NCBI GenBank assembly: GCA_002710685.1
Contig: PALD01000054.1
Location: 147,416 to 211,415, forward strand
Reading direction: 5' to 3'
Length of the DNA: 64,000 bases
Source: Cytophagaceae bacterium
GTDB lineage: Bacteria; Bacteroidota; Bacteroidia; Flavobacteriales; Flavobacteriaceae
The notes below the pieces were generated by a model. It had not been told where the DNA came from and ran no database searches. It saw nothing but the letters and a program-made list of their open reading frames with translations. Each line of letters starts with the position of its first letter. The stretch's first letter is position 1. Below, one piece after another: positions 8,858 to 18,181 of the stretch. A program made the translations under genes and the position numbers.

Positions 8858-11224
8858 ATGGAAAATAATTTGATCTGGGTGCCCATAGGTTTGGCCATAC
8901 TGGGGCTACTTTTCATGTTCGTTAAAATGGCATGGGTAAAAAAGCAACCCGCTGGAAGCGAAAAAATGCAATCGATTTCGAAAAGTATAAAAGAGGGCGC
9001 GCTTGCCTTTCTTGCAGCTGAGTATAGGCTCTTGCTGGTATTCGTGGTCATCGCTGCAATCTTGTTATATGTTGTGTCTTCAATGGTAGATACAACAAGC
9101 TGGATGATAGTACCGGCATTTATCGTGGGGGCGTTTTTCTCTGCCCTTGCCGGAAATATAGGTATGCGTATTGCCACTGAGGCAAATGCCCGCACCGCAG
9201 AAGCTGCTAAAACAAGTTTGCCACAGGCACTTAAAGTAAGTTTTGGCGGTGGTACGGTAATGGGCCTGGGTGTTGCCGGCCTGGCCGTACTGGGACTTAG
9301 CTTGTTCTTCATATTGTTTATAAACCAGTTTGTCACCGGTCAGGGAGATTTTTATGACGAGATGACCATGGTGCTTGAGGCATTGGCAGGATTTTCGCTT
9401 GGTGCAGAAAGTATAGCACTTTTTGCCCGTGTGGGCGGTGGTATATACACCAAGGCTGCCGATGTGGGTGCAGATCTTGTGGGCAAGGTAGAAGCCGGCA
9501 TCCCAGAAGATGACCCCCGTAACCCCGCGACCATTGCGGATAACGTGGGCGATAACGTAGGTGATGTGGCCGGTATGGGTGCTGATCTCTTTGGCAGTTA
9601 TGTGGCTACGGTACTTGCCGCAATGGTACTGGGCAATTATGTGATTAGGGATATGAGCACTGAGGGCCAGTTCACGGATGCCTTTGGCAACATGGGGCCC
9701 ATTTTATTGCCCATTGTCATCGCGGGGGTAGGCATACTGGCATCAATCATAGGTACGCTAATCGTGAAGATTTCTAATAATGATGCTAAGGAAGCACAGG
9801 TTCAGAGAGCCTTGGATATAGGTAACTGGACGGCGATAATCCTTACTCTTGTGGCCAGTTTCTTTTTGATACAACACATGTTGCCGGAAAATCTGGAGAT
9901 GTTCTATTTTGGCGAAAGCCAAGCCAGGATTATCCCCTCCATGCATGTTTTCTGGGCAGCCTGCATAGGCCTCGCCGTAGGTGCCTTGATTTCTGTGGTG
10001 ACTGCTCATTATACCAGCCTGGGCAAAGGTCCCGTGCTGGATATCGTTAAGAATTCATCTACCGGTGCCGCAACCAATATCATTGCGGGACTGGCCGTGG
10101 GCATGAAGTCCACGTTTGCTTCCGTGCTGCTTTTTGCGGCTGCAATCTATGGCTCTTATGAACTTGCAGGTTTTTATGGCGTGGCGCTTGCAGCATCTGC
10201 AATGATGGCCACAACGGCCATGCAGCTTGCCATTGACGCCTTTGGCCCCATTGCTGACAACGCCGGTGGGGTTGCTGAGATGAGCGAACTGGAAGACCAT
10301 GTGCGTGAGCGCACGGATATTCTTGATTCTGTGGGTAATACTACGGCTGCAGTGGGTAAAGGTTTCGCAATTGCATCGGCGGCATTGACCGCACTGGCGC
10401 TCTTTGCGGCCTACGTTACCTTTACCGGTATTGATGGTATCAATATTTTTAAGGCTGATGTTCTTGCAATGCTCTTTGTGGGCGGGATGATCCCCGTTAT
10501 TTTTTCTGCACTTGCCATGCAGTCAGTGGGTAAGGCCGCGATGCAGATGGTACAGGAAGTACGCCGCCAGTTTAGGGAAATTCCGGGTATTCTAGAGGGT
10601 ACGGGAAAACCAGAATATGGTAAATGTGTTGCGATTTCCACAAAAGCCGCTTTGCGCGAAATGATCTTACCGGGATTGCTCACCATCGTTACCCCCATAA
10701 TCATCGGGTTGATTTTTGGTGCAGAACCGTTGGGTGGATATATGGCAGGGGTTTGTGTCTCTGGAGTCATGTGGGCCATTTTTCAAAACAATGCCGGTGG
10801 GGCATGGGATAATGCAAAAAAATCCTTTGAGGCCGGTGTGGAGATTGATGGTAAGATAGAATATAAGGGTAGCGATGCCCATAAGGCAGCCGTTACCGGT
10901 GATACGGTGGGCGACCCTTTTAAGGATACCTCAGGGCCATCCATGAACATATTGATCAAGCTTACCTGTCTTGTAGGGCTTGTGATCGCACCCATTTTGG
11001 GCGGTCATGGTGATGGAGAAACCATGCTTGCGGAAACCTCCGCGGTCACACAGGAAGTGCGTGTGGACATGAGCGGTACAGATGAGATGACCGAAGCAGA
11101 GGTTGTCATCACTACCACAAAAAATGGTGAGGTCACCGAAGAAAAAAAGGTTTTTAAGGGTACAAAACAGGAGGTTCAAGAAGCCCTGGCAGAAATTGAG
11201 GATGCTAACGTGCAACTTAAATAG
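8858..11224 (+). CDS. hppA: Membrane-bound, K+-dependent-type ion-pumping pyrophosphatase
   Basis: Integral membrane pyrophosphatase that couples PPi hydrolysis to export of H+ and/or Na+. The 788-residue protein has many membrane helices and the family signatures: the [19 protein letters not shown] active-site loop, and [11 protein letters not shown], where Ala and Gly at the diagnostic positions (not Lys and Thr) indicate the K+-dependent subclass. Which ion is pumped cannot be decided here. The C-terminus has an unusual charged tail of about 65 residues after the last helix. The open frame starts upstream at 8807, but the ATG at 8858 follows the promoter and gives the standard N-terminal helix. 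Confidence 0.95.
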   Translation: MENNLIWVPIGLAILGLLFMFVKMAWVKKQPAGSEKMQSISKSIKEGALAFLAAEYRLLLVFVVIAAILLYVVSSMVDTTSWMIVPAFIVGAFFSALAGNIGMRIATEANARTAEAAKTSLPQALKVSFGGGTVMGLGVAGLAVLGLSLFFILFINQFVTGQGDFYDEMTMVLEALAGFSLGAESIALFARVGGGIYTKAADVGADLVGKVEAGIPEDDPRNPATIADNVGDNVGDVAGMGADLFGSYVATVLAAMVLGNYVIRDMSTEGQFTDAFGNMGPILLPIVIAGVGILASIIGTLIVKISNNDAKEAQVQRALDIGNWTAIILTLVASFFLIQHMLPENLEMFYFGESQARIIPSMHVFWAACIGLAVGALISVVTAHYTSLGKGPVLDIVKNSSTGAATNIIAGLAVGMKSTFASVLLFAAAIYGSYELAGFYGVALAASAMMATTAMQLAIDAFGPIADNAGGVAEMSELEDHVRERTDILDSVGNTTAAVGKGFAIASAALTALALFAAYVTFTGIDGINIFKADVLAMLFVGGMIPVIFSALAMQSVGKAAMQMVQEVRRQFREIPGILEGTGKPEYGKCVAISTKAALREMILPGLLTIVTPIIIGLIFGAEPLGGYMAGVCVSGVMWAIFQNNAGGAWDNAKKSFEAGVEIDGKIEYKGSDAHKAAVTGDTVGDPFKDTSGPSMNILIKLTCLVGLVIAPILGGHGDGETMLAETSAVTQEVRVDMSGTDEMTEAEVVITTTKNGEVTEEKKVFKGTKQEVQEALAEIEDANVQLK

Positions 11225-11248
11225 CACAGGTATCAACTCATAATACAG

Positions 11249-11276
11249 AAAGCCCCGTTATGCGGGGCTTTTTTTT
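11249..11276 (+). terminator. Rho-independent terminator after hppA
   Basis: AAAGCCCCG (11249-11257) pairs with CGGGGCTTT (11263-11271), followed by further T residues. Confidence 0.9.
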
Positions 11277-11354
11277 GGCACAGGCCATAGTTAATTAAGA
11301 TAAGTTTATAATTTCATTACAGTTGAGGTTCTTGTAGATTCTCTAACTTAAAAT

Positions 11355-12383
11355 ATGTTGAAAACACTACTTCAAAGATTGCGCTTGCGCGAAAGAGACC
11401 CTTTACAGATTCACGGCTATCAGACCTATGGAACTGACAAGCACCTCTACCTGCTGGGCCGTGCCCTTGAGGAAGAGGGCGTGAACCTGGACAAAAAAGG
11501 ACTCGTCAATGTGTTTAAAAATGCATACTACCAGTTTAAGAGCGATGAGCTTCCGCATGTAAAAATGCGCATACGCCTGCCCGACGACCGCGTGTTTTAC
11601 AGCATGACCAACAGCGAGGGTTATTATAAAATAGACGAGACGGCAGAAAACCTATACGAGATGACAAACGAAGAAGGCTGGCTCCCACTGGAGGTCGCCT
11701 TTGATGAACCCCGGCAGGACAGGGTGATAATCAATGACAACCGTTTTCCAGCGCAGATGCTCATACCTTCCAATGAAGCTGAATACGGCGTCATAAGTGA
11801 TGTGGATGACACCATCTTGCAGACGGGCGTCGTCTCACTATTGAAGTGGAGGGTGATATTGAACACCATCTTTAGGGGTGTAGGCAAGCGTTTTCCCTTA
11901 AAGGGAGCACCCGAATTGTACCAAAAATTTCACCTAGGGAAATCTGGTGAGGCGGCAAATCCCATTTTTTATGTGAGCAACAGTCCATGGAACCTGTATC
12001 ACTATCTTGAAGCGTTCATAAAGAACAACAACTTTCCAAAAGGGCCTATCTTATTGCGCAATATCAGGGGACCATTTGATAAATCCCCCAAGCCCGAAAA
12101 GCCCCACAAGCAAAAGGAAATCAGGAATATCCTCAAGACATATCCCCATCTTCAATTTGTACTTATAGGTGATAGTGGTGAGCATGATGCCGATATCTAT
12201 ATTGAGATTGCAGAAGAATTCCCAGAGCGCATTAGGGCCATCTATTTACGCAGTGTAAACCACGAGCGAAGGGTCTTCCGCGTACGCGGGCTACTTGAAA
12301 AATTCAAGACCACACCGGCATTGCTGGTAAAAGATAGTGAGGTTGCCGAGGATCACGCCAGGGAACTGGGGTTGATTCAATAA
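11355..12383 (+). CDS. App1-family (DUF2183) phosphatidate phosphatase-like protein
   Basis: HAD-like phosphatase of the DUF2183 family, whose yeast member App1 dephosphorylates phosphatidic acid. The 342-residue protein has an N-terminal beta-rich part (about 65-135) and the catalytic part with the DVDDT motif at 149-153, YVSNSPWNLY for motif II, and GDSGEHDADIY near the end for motif III. No signal peptide or membrane helix is visible. Its stop codon abuts the stop codon of the convergent kinase gene with no gap. The natural substrate is not predictable. Confidence 0.85.
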   Translation: MLKTLLQRLRLRERDPLQIHGYQTYGTDKHLYLLGRALEEEGVNLDKKGLVNVFKNAYYQFKSDELPHVKMRIRLPDDRVFYSMTNSEGYYKIDETAENLYEMTNEEGWLPLEVAFDEPRQDRVIINDNRFPAQMLIPSNEAEYGVISDVDDTILQTGVVSLLKWRVILNTIFRGVGKRFPLKGAPELYQKFHLGKSGEAANPIFYVSNSPWNLYHYLEAFIKNNNFPKGPILLRNIRGPFDKSPKPEKPHKQKEIRNILKTYPHLQFVLIGDSGEHDADIYIEIAEEFPERIRAIYLRSVNHERRVFRVRGLLEKFKTTPALLVKDSEVAEDHARELGLIQ

Positions 12384-12998
12384 TTAAAAGAGGCCGTTGA
12401 TCTCTGCATCGATGCGGTTGATGATATCTCCCAGGTCTTCAGGATTGTCCACAAAATTCACCTTATCCACATCAATAATCAAGAGGTTCCCCTTGTCATA
12501 GTCATGAATCCAGGCCTCATAGCGCTCATTGAGGCGGCTGAGGTAATCTATAGATATAGAATTTTCATAATCGCGGCCGCGCTTATGGATTTGTTTGACC
12601 AGGTTGGGTATGGTACTGCGCAGGTAAATGAGAAGGTCTGGTCCTTCAACCACGCTTTCCATAAGTTCAAAGAGTGAGCGGTAGTTGTTAAAATCACGGT
12701 TAGTGAGCAGGCCCATGGCATGTAGGTTAGGTGCAAAGATGTAGGCATCTTCATAGATTGTCCTATCCTGTATGGTGTTTTTTTTGCTTTCGCGCAGCTC
12801 TAGCAGTTGGCGAAAACGACTGTTCAAGAAATAGATTTGCAGATTAAAGCTCCATCGCTCCATAGAGTTGTAAAAATCATCCAGGTAAGGATTGTCAACA
12901 ACGTCCTCAAATTGAGGTTGCCAATTGTAATGCTTTGCTAATAAACGTGTTAGGGTGGTCTTTCCGGCACCTATGTTGCCGGCGATGGCTACATGCAT
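12384..12998 (-). CDS. Deoxynucleoside kinase (dNK/dGK-dAK family)
   Basis: Nucleoside salvage kinase that phosphorylates deoxynucleosides with ATP. The 204-residue protein has a P-loop GNIGAGKT at residues 7-14, a substrate-binding VVDNPYL stretch at about 38-44, the DRTIYEDAYIF segment and a lid-type HKRGRDYE stretch. The frame is open for 26 more codons upstream, but the ATG at 12998 gives the usual MHVAIAGNIG start. The gap to the upstream gene is 4 bp, so translation is probably coupled. It fits with the thymidylate synthase and nucleoside transporter earlier in the window. Confidence 0.9.
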   Translation of the reverse strand: MHVAIAGNIGAGKTTLTRLLAKHYNWQPQFEDVVDNPYLDDFYNSMERWSFNLQIYFLNSRFRQLLELRESKKNTIQDRTIYEDAYIFAPNLHAMGLLTNRDFNNYRSLFELMESVVEGPDLLIYLRSTIPNLVKQIHKRGRDYENSISIDYLSRLNERYEAWIHDYDKGNLLIIDVDKVNFVDNPEDLGDIINRIDAEINGLF

Positions 12999-13002
12999 AG
13001 AA

Positions 13003-13782
13003 CTATTGTTTTTTGGGTAGGGCGATGTGATTGAACGATATAAAACCGTCTGCGTAAATATACAGGTTTCCACCATTCAAATAAAACCCATTTGTTGCCT
13101 TAAAATTATCTTTTATCACCGTCCATGCCGTGCTGTTTTTAAGGCGGGCTACAAGTTTGTCATCCTTAATGGCCCATATAACCTCATCGATGACCTGTAT
13201 ATCATGAATTGTGGTGATGGGTTCTCTGCTTATCAGGCTACCATAACGATTATAGTGGTAAAGCATTGCATCGGTCAATATCCAGCAATTGTTAAAGTCA
13301 CTGGTCATCTCTATGGCGGTATTGCCTTGCGGCGAAAAAGTCTGCGTCACGGTATTACTACGGTAATCAAAGAGTTCCAGCTGTTGCAGGTCAATATTAA
13401 AAATCCACAATTTCCTGTCAGAAGCCGTGCGGGCGTGGCTCACGTTCCTGAAATGTTCTGGCTGGTTAAAGTCAATCCGGGTGATTTCGTTTAAGGTATT
13501 GTCCAGAATGACCACCGTATTGAACTCGGCATAAAACAAGGTAATGCGCAGGGGGTTCAAGATGTCTACCGTGGTGATGTCGCCCAGTTGTACATCGCTG
13601 TACTGCATGCTTGCGTGCCGGTCTGTCTTGTGCAATATGGGGCCTTCAATATAATAAAGCGAGGTGTCAGCCCCCACAAAACGGCTGTTCTTGAGATTAA
13701 ACACCGTATCAAGTGGGGTGACGGTAATATTTTGGCTTAAAGCCAAAAAAGGAAAAAACAATATAGCCCAGAGAAACCGCAT
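13003..13782 (-). CDS. Secreted protein of unknown function, beta-propeller-like
   Basis: Not recognised as a named family. The 259-residue protein has a clear signal peptide (1-17, ending LALSQ) and then repeated short beta-strand segments with aromatic and Asp/Asn turns that suggest a small beta-propeller, possibly periplasmic. It is the first gene of a two-gene unit with the deoxynucleoside kinase, 4 bp apart. A TTTTGGCTTAAAGCCAAAA palindrome overlaps the signal-peptide cleavage codons (about 13730-13749). Confidence 0.65.
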   Translation of the reverse strand: MRFLWAILFFPFLALSQNITVTPLDTVFNLKNSRFVGADTSLYYIEGPILHKTDRHASMQYSDVQLGDITTVDILNPLRITLFYAEFNTVVILDNTLNEITRIDFNQPEHFRNVSHARTASDRKLWIFNIDLQQLELFDYRSNTVTQTFSPQGNTAIEMTSDFNNCWILTDAMLYHYNRYGSLISREPITTIHDIQVIDEVIWAIKDDKLVARLKNSTAWTVIKDNFKATNGFYLNGGNLYIYADGFISFNHIALPKKQ

Positions 13783-13986
13783 GGTGAAATTTAGTGAAAA
13801 ATACCAGACGCTGGGTTTGCGCAGTGGGATATTAAATTTTTGAGGTATGGATAACTAAAGACGCAATTGGAAATTAGACATATAAAACCCTATTCCTTGA
13901 AGAAAAAATTGGGGATTTTTACGATATTATAAGAAGTTTATATGCATATCAATGCATTTACTCATTTATTAATCAGGTAATTGACT

Positions 13987-14670
13987 TCAATCTGTCAATT
14001 TATACCCATATCCCCGCACGTTTATAATTTGAAGAGAAGGGTCTTTTGCAAGTTTCTTGCGCAGCTTTGAGATGTAGACGTCCATGCTTCGGGCGGCAAA
14101 AAAGTCGTCGTTGTTCCACAATTTATTGAGCACAAGGGAACGGTCAAGCACCTGATTTTTGTTTTTGATAAGATGAAAGAGCAAGTGTGCTTCACGATGG
14201 GTAAGCTGTTGTGGGGCATCATTTTTATAGGTCAAGGCCTGCTTGGGAAAATCAAATGTGTAATTGCCCAGCGGCATGATTTCGCTCTTCTGCTGCAGCT
14301 TTTTGCGCTGCAGCAGGTTATGGATGCGCACGATGAGCTCTTCCATGCTAAAGGGCTTCTTGAGGTAATCATTACCACCTATGGTAAAGCCCTCAACCAC
14401 GTCGCTCGTTTGGCTTTTTGCTGTGAGAAAAATGATGGGGATGGTGTCATTTTCCTTGCGTATTTCTTTTGCCAGGGTAAAACCATCTTTTTTGGGCATC
14501 ATCACGTCAAGCACCAGCACCTCTGGGTTTTGCTCGTGGTACAACTGCAGGGCTTTCTCCCCATCTGTGGCAAGATGTACTATAAAATCACGGGTTTCCA
14601 GGCTTTCCTGGACTATTTGACCCAGCGCGGGTTCATCTTCGGCGAGGAGGATGTTGATTTTCTTATCCAT
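13987..14670 (-). CDS. OmpR/PhoB-family response regulator
   Basis: DNA-binding response regulator of 227 residues. The receiver domain (1-118) has acidic Glu11/Asp12, phosphoacceptor Asp55, Thr83 and Lys105 in DYLKKPF. The C-terminal winged-helix (about 128-226) has the usual SMDVYISKLRKKL and NVRGYGYKL blocks. Its start overlaps the end of the kinase gene by 8 bp, so they form one operon with the kinase first. Similar pairs are widespread in Bacteroidota (for example RprX/RprY of Bacteroides), but orthology is not claimed. The likely binding site is the triple repeat at 16331-16360. Confidence 0.93.
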   Translation of the reverse strand: MDKKINILLAEDEPALGQIVQESLETRDFIVHLATDGEKALQLYHEQNPEVLVLDVMMPKKDGFTLAKEIRKENDTIPIIFLTAKSQTSDVVEGFTIGGNDYLKKPFSMEELIVRIHNLLQRKKLQQKSEIMPLGNYTFDFPKQALTYKNDAPQQLTHREAHLLFHLIKNKNQVLDRSLVLNKLWNNDDFFAARSMDVYISKLRKKLAKDPSLQIINVRGYGYKLTD

Positions 14671-16291
14671 GGGGAAGAGTGATTTTAAAGTTAGTTGAAT
14701 CTTTGAGTTCTACGGTGATGGTTCCCTGGTGGCCTTCAATGATCTTCTGTGTGTAATACAGCCCGATACCAAAACCTTTTACATCATGCTGATTGCCTTT
14801 TGGCACGCGATAGAACTTCTCAAATATCTGTTTTGCTTGCGCAGAAGTAAGGTTCTTTCCGTTGTCTTCAATGGTCAGGATAGCCTGTTTTTCATCTGTA
14901 TTGATTGAGGCCTTGATGGTGTTGCCACCGTATTTCACTGCGTTGTCCAGCACATTGTTGAGCGCGTTCTCGAGGTGAAAAGCATCGGCCATGACCCAAA
15001 TGTTTTCGCGTAAAGCGAAAAATTCAAAATGCTTCTCTGGCGCCAGGGCCTTGTGACGCTCCATGAGGTTTTGCAACAGGTCAACCAAGTTGATTTCTTC
15101 TTTATTGAGTGATAGCGTATCACTATCCAGCGTGGCGGTCTCCAGCAGTTTTTCTACCATAAGGTTGAGTTTGTTGAGCTGCATGCTTGAGGTCTGCACA
15201 TATTTTTTGGTCTTTGCAGGGTCGTTTGCCGTGTTAAAGCTATCCATACCCTCCAGCGCGACGCCTATGGTGGCGATGGGCGTTTTAAACTCGTGTGTAA
15301 TGTTGTTGATGAGGTCATTTTTTACCTCGGCGAGCTGTTTTTGCCTGTTGATTATTTTAAGCAAAAAAAGCAGGCAGGCGATGACGGCACACACCAGGAG
15401 CAGGGAAAGTAGGATCCCCACGAGGTTGCGTTGGAGTACAATGGCGGTAATATTGGTAAAATACACGTCAAGCATGCTCTGGTCTGGAAGCAGTTTTGAG
15501 CTGGCAGATGTTCTTATATTTTGCTCATTAACCCAGTTTGGGTGGATGATTTGATTTTCTTTTTCTGACATGCTCAATAGTAGGCCATGGTCCACATCAA
15601 GCTTTTTGCGGTCAAGTTCCAGCATAAACAGGCTATCTATAACCTTTAGGTCAATAAAATCTGTAGTCGAGGTTATGATTAGGCTTGAGAAGGTTTTTTT
15701 CCTGCCTTGTATGTCATTATATAACGAGTCATGAAGACGGCGTGAAACTTCAATGAAATTTGAATCCCGGGTTATGGTGGCTTCTATTGAATCCCATTGC
15801 CCTTGTTTATGCCCTAGGCGTGCCATCAATCCTTTTTGAAACGTATTTAGAGAGTCGGGTAGTTTGGTAGAATCTTGTGTGATTGCTGTTTTATTGAGCT
15901 TGACGTTCTTATAGTTAGCCTGCTGAAAACTATCAACACTTTTCTTGCCCCTCAGTATCAATATGCCCGGTGCACTCTTTATTGAGGCACTGTCCAAGCC
16001 ATTAAAAACCATACTGCTTTTGCCCATTATACCCTCCAGGCTATCCAGCAATATCTTGAATGACTCCGGCTTTTTATTAGATTCATCTTGAAATAGGCCT
16101 ATGGTGCTGTTGCGCGCCACACCTGCATAATAGTTATCCACGGCCTGGTCCAGGCATATCTGTATATCATTGACAAGCCTTTGCTTCTCAGCCCCATAAT
16201 TCTTGACGTTCCAGTAGACCTGTATGGCCAGTGTAACCAGTACGACCCCAGCGATAAAATAGACGAGATATTGATATTTCCTGTTTTTCAT
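14663..16291 (-). CDS. Membrane sensor histidine kinase
   Basis: Sensor partner of the adjacent regulator. The 542-residue protein has a transmembrane helix at about 8-27, a periplasmic sensor region of about 260 residues without a recognised fold, and a second helix at about 290-313. The H-box follows with phosphoacceptor His333 (THEFKTPI), then the ATPase domain with N-box NALNNVLDNAVKYGG, G1 EDNGKNL and G2 GFGIGLYY. The gene is first in its operon and faces the GLPGLI genes across a 123-bp region with a promoter and tandem repeats. The signal is unknown; its position suggests cell-envelope sensing. Confidence 0.93.
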   Translation of the reverse strand: MKNRKYQYLVYFIAGVVLVTLAIQVYWNVKNYGAEKQRLVNDIQICLDQAVDNYYAGVARNSTIGLFQDESNKKPESFKILLDSLEGIMGKSSMVFNGLDSASIKSAPGILILRGKKSVDSFQQANYKNVKLNKTAITQDSTKLPDSLNTFQKGLMARLGHKQGQWDSIEATITRDSNFIEVSRRLHDSLYNDIQGRKKTFSSLIITSTTDFIDLKVIDSLFMLELDRKKLDVDHGLLLSMSEKENQIIHPNWVNEQNIRTSASSKLLPDQSMLDVYFTNITAIVLQRNLVGILLSLLLVCAVIACLLFLLKIINRQKQLAEVKNDLINNITHEFKTPIATIGVALEGMDSFNTANDPAKTKKYVQTSSMQLNKLNLMVEKLLETATLDSDTLSLNKEEINLVDLLQNLMERHKALAPEKHFEFFALRENIWVMADAFHLENALNNVLDNAVKYGGNTIKASINTDEKQAILTIEDNGKNLTSAQAKQIFEKFYRVPKGNQHDVKGFGIGLYYTQKIIEGHQGTITVELKDSTNFKITLPHG

Positions 16292-16295
16292 GTTT

Positions 16296-16325
16296 CAAAT
16301 GTAGATTGAAATATCCGGCTCAAAA
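16296..16325 (-). promoter_or_regulatory. Promoter of the kinase/regulator operon, near-leaderless
   Basis: On the minus strand TTTTG (16325-16321), 17-nt spacer, TACATTTG (16303-16296), an exact match to TAnnTTTG. The -7 box ends only 4 nt before the ATG at 16291, so the transcript would have almost no leader. Confidence 0.65.
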
Positions 16326-16330
16326 CGCCC

Positions 16331-16360
16331 GGTTAACACTCGTTAACACTGGTTAACGCT
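16331..16360. promoter_or_regulatory. Three tandem 10-bp direct repeats, probable response-regulator site
   Basis: Three consecutive units GGTTAACACT, CGTTAACACT and GGTTAACGCT share GTTAACRCT with exact 10-bp (helical) phasing. They sit in the divergent region directly upstream of the kinase promoter, and where the -33 region of the GLPGLI promoter would lie. OmpR/PhoB-type regulators bind tandem direct repeats of about this period. Confidence 0.7.
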
Positions 16361-16414
16361 GTGGCAGGCAGTATTGCGTGACATTTGCAATATCAAAATA
16401 CAAAAACAACAATT

Positions 16415-17245
16415 ATGAGAAGAGTATTATGCATCGTGCTTGTGTGTTTCGCTTTCGCGGAAGCAAAACTCCACGCACAGGATTTTTATGGTATTGCCAC
16501 CTACAAGTCACGCCGGGCCGTAGACCTTAAAATGAGCGGAAACATGAGCGATGACATGAAGGAACAGATGGAAGAGCAACTCAAGAAACAATTTGAAAAA
16601 GAATATACCCTGGCCTTTACCGCGACGGAATCGCTCTATACTGAGAACGAGAAGCTGGAAACACCATCAATGCCCGCCAGCAACGGTGTGGTCATCAAGG
16701 TGTCCCAGAGCAAGGATATATTGTACAAGAACACACGGCAAAAAAAATATACACGCCAGGAAGACCTCATGGGCAAGGTCTTTCTCATACAGGATAGCCT
16801 ACTGGTCCCTGCCTGGACGCTCGAAAAGGAGACCAAGAACATTGGTGATTATCTATGCTATAAAGCCACAATGGAAAAAACCTATACAGATATGGAGTTT
16901 ACCACAGAAGATGAAGGTGCCGGTATCAAGAAAGTGGAAAAGACAAAGACCATAACGGTGTGGTACACCCCGCAAATACCTGTCAACAATGGACCTTCAA
17001 ATTATTTTGGACTGCCCGGACTCATCCTGGAGGTACAAGATGGTGACTTGAGCTTGTTGTGTAGTAGCGTAATATTAAACCCTAATGAAAAGCCAGCCAT
17101 TGAAGCACCCACAAAAGGGAAGGAAATAGGTGAAGAAGAATTTAAACAGGTGCAGAAGCAAAAAATGGAAGAAATGACCGAACGTATGATATCTAACAGG
17201 AAATCTGGTGATGGTCATTCCATACAAATAAAAATAGGGGGTTAA
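16415..17245 (+). CDS. GLPGLI family secreted protein (first copy)
   Basis: Member of the Bacteroidota-specific GLPGLI family, named from the motif GLPGLILEV seen here at about residue 203; molecular function unknown. The 276-residue protein has a signal peptide (about 1-21) and a KDILYKNTRQKKY-type central segment typical of the family. The ATG at 16415 is chosen over an upstream TTG at 16385 because it starts the signal peptide. It begins a run with a second GLPGLI gene and an outer-membrane barrel protein, divergent from a two-component operon that probably controls it. A GCTTTCGCGGAAGC palindrome (16449-16462) lies in the signal-peptide codons. Confidence 0.9.
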   Translation: MRRVLCIVLVCFAFAEAKLHAQDFYGIATYKSRRAVDLKMSGNMSDDMKEQMEEQLKKQFEKEYTLAFTATESLYTENEKLETPSMPASNGVVIKVSQSKDILYKNTRQKKYTRQEDLMGKVFLIQDSLLVPAWTLEKETKNIGDYLCYKATMEKTYTDMEFTTEDEGAGIKKVEKTKTITVWYTPQIPVNNGPSNYFGLPGLILEVQDGDLSLLCSSVILNPNEKPAIEAPTKGKEIGEEEFKQVQKQKMEEMTERMISNRKSGDGHSIQIKIGG

Positions 17246-17305
17246 AATTCTGGTAGCCATTAAACTATTCTACTTTTTATGTGTCATAGTCTTAAACTTC
17301 TACAC

Positions 17306-18127
17306 ATGAAAACAATAGTGACCGTATTGGCCCTCATCCTTTCGCTGGGACTGGCAAATGCACAGGATTTTAAGGGGGTTGCTACTTATCAAACCAAGAC
17401 CACCTTGGATATGTCAGGTTTTGGTGGGCGTGAGATGAGCGAGCAGATGCGCAAGCAGATGGCGGAGCGCATGAAATCAATGCTTGAAAAAACCTATACC
17501 CTTAGCTTTAACAAAAGTGAATCCATCTATGAAGAAGAAGAAAAGCTGGAGGCGCCCGGCGCCGGGGGAGGCATGCGCTTTATGGGCGGTGGTTTTTCTC
17601 AGGGTGGGGTCTATAAAAATGTTGCAGAGAACCTATATGCCCGTGAAAATGAACTAATGGGAAAAACCTTCCTTATTCAAGATAGCTTGAAGACCTATGA
17701 CTGGAAGCTGGAAAAAGAAAGCAAGATGATAGGGAGCTATGCGGCATTTAAGGCAACGGCCGTGGTGCCGGTTGATAATGAAAGCCTGATGCGTTTTAGG
17801 AGAAGGGGTGAAGAAGAAGACTCTACAGCAACAAAAGCGCCTAAAGATCAAGTCGTCACCGTATGGTACACACCACAAGTCCCCATTAATCAGGGCCCGG
17901 CAGACTACTGGGGGCTTCCTGGCCTTATCCTGGAGGTGCAGGCCGGTAACACGGTCATCATCTGCAATAAAATCGTATTGAACCCTAAAGAGGAAATCAC
18001 CATAGACAAACCTAAAAAAGGAGAAAAAGTTTCACGTGCGGCGTATGAAAAAATCGTCCTTGAAAAAACGCAGGAAATGCGCGAGCGCTATAGCGGGGGC
18101 CGTGGTGGCTTTAGGGGCCGTGGCTAG
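17306..18127 (+). CDS. GLPGLI family secreted protein (second copy)
   Basis: Paralog of the preceding gene: 273 residues with signal peptide (1-18, ending LANAQ), the same acidic Met/Lys-rich segment near the N-terminus, the LMGKTFLIQDSLK and WYTPQVPINQGP blocks, and GLPGLILEV near residue 213. The C-terminus ends in a glycine/arginine-rich tail (GGRGGFRGRG), absent from the first copy. The ATG at 17306 gives the signal peptide; an ATG 9 codons upstream is in frame. It lies 60 bp after the first copy and 54 bp before the barrel gene, consistent with one transcript and a tandem duplication. Confidence 0.9.
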   Translation: MKTIVTVLALILSLGLANAQDFKGVATYQTKTTLDMSGFGGREMSEQMRKQMAERMKSMLEKTYTLSFNKSESIYEEEEKLEAPGAGGGMRFMGGGFSQGGVYKNVAENLYARENELMGKTFLIQDSLKTYDWKLEKESKMIGSYAAFKATAVVPVDNESLMRFRRRGEEEDSTATKAPKDQVVTVWYTPQVPINQGPADYWGLPGLILEVQAGNTVIICNKIVLNPKEEITIDKPKKGEKVSRAAYEKIVLEKTQEMRERYSGGRGGFRGRG

Positions 18128-18181
18128 AAAACTTGTTGAATAACAGGGGACCGATCATCAATCAAAAAATCAATCAAAAAA

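Noticed and set aside
13783..13986. Small gene or RNA in the 204-bp gap before the response regulator stop
   Set aside because: A+T-rich with no open frame, palindrome or RNA signature that I could support; probably the promoter of the secreted-protein gene and the tail of the regulator gene.
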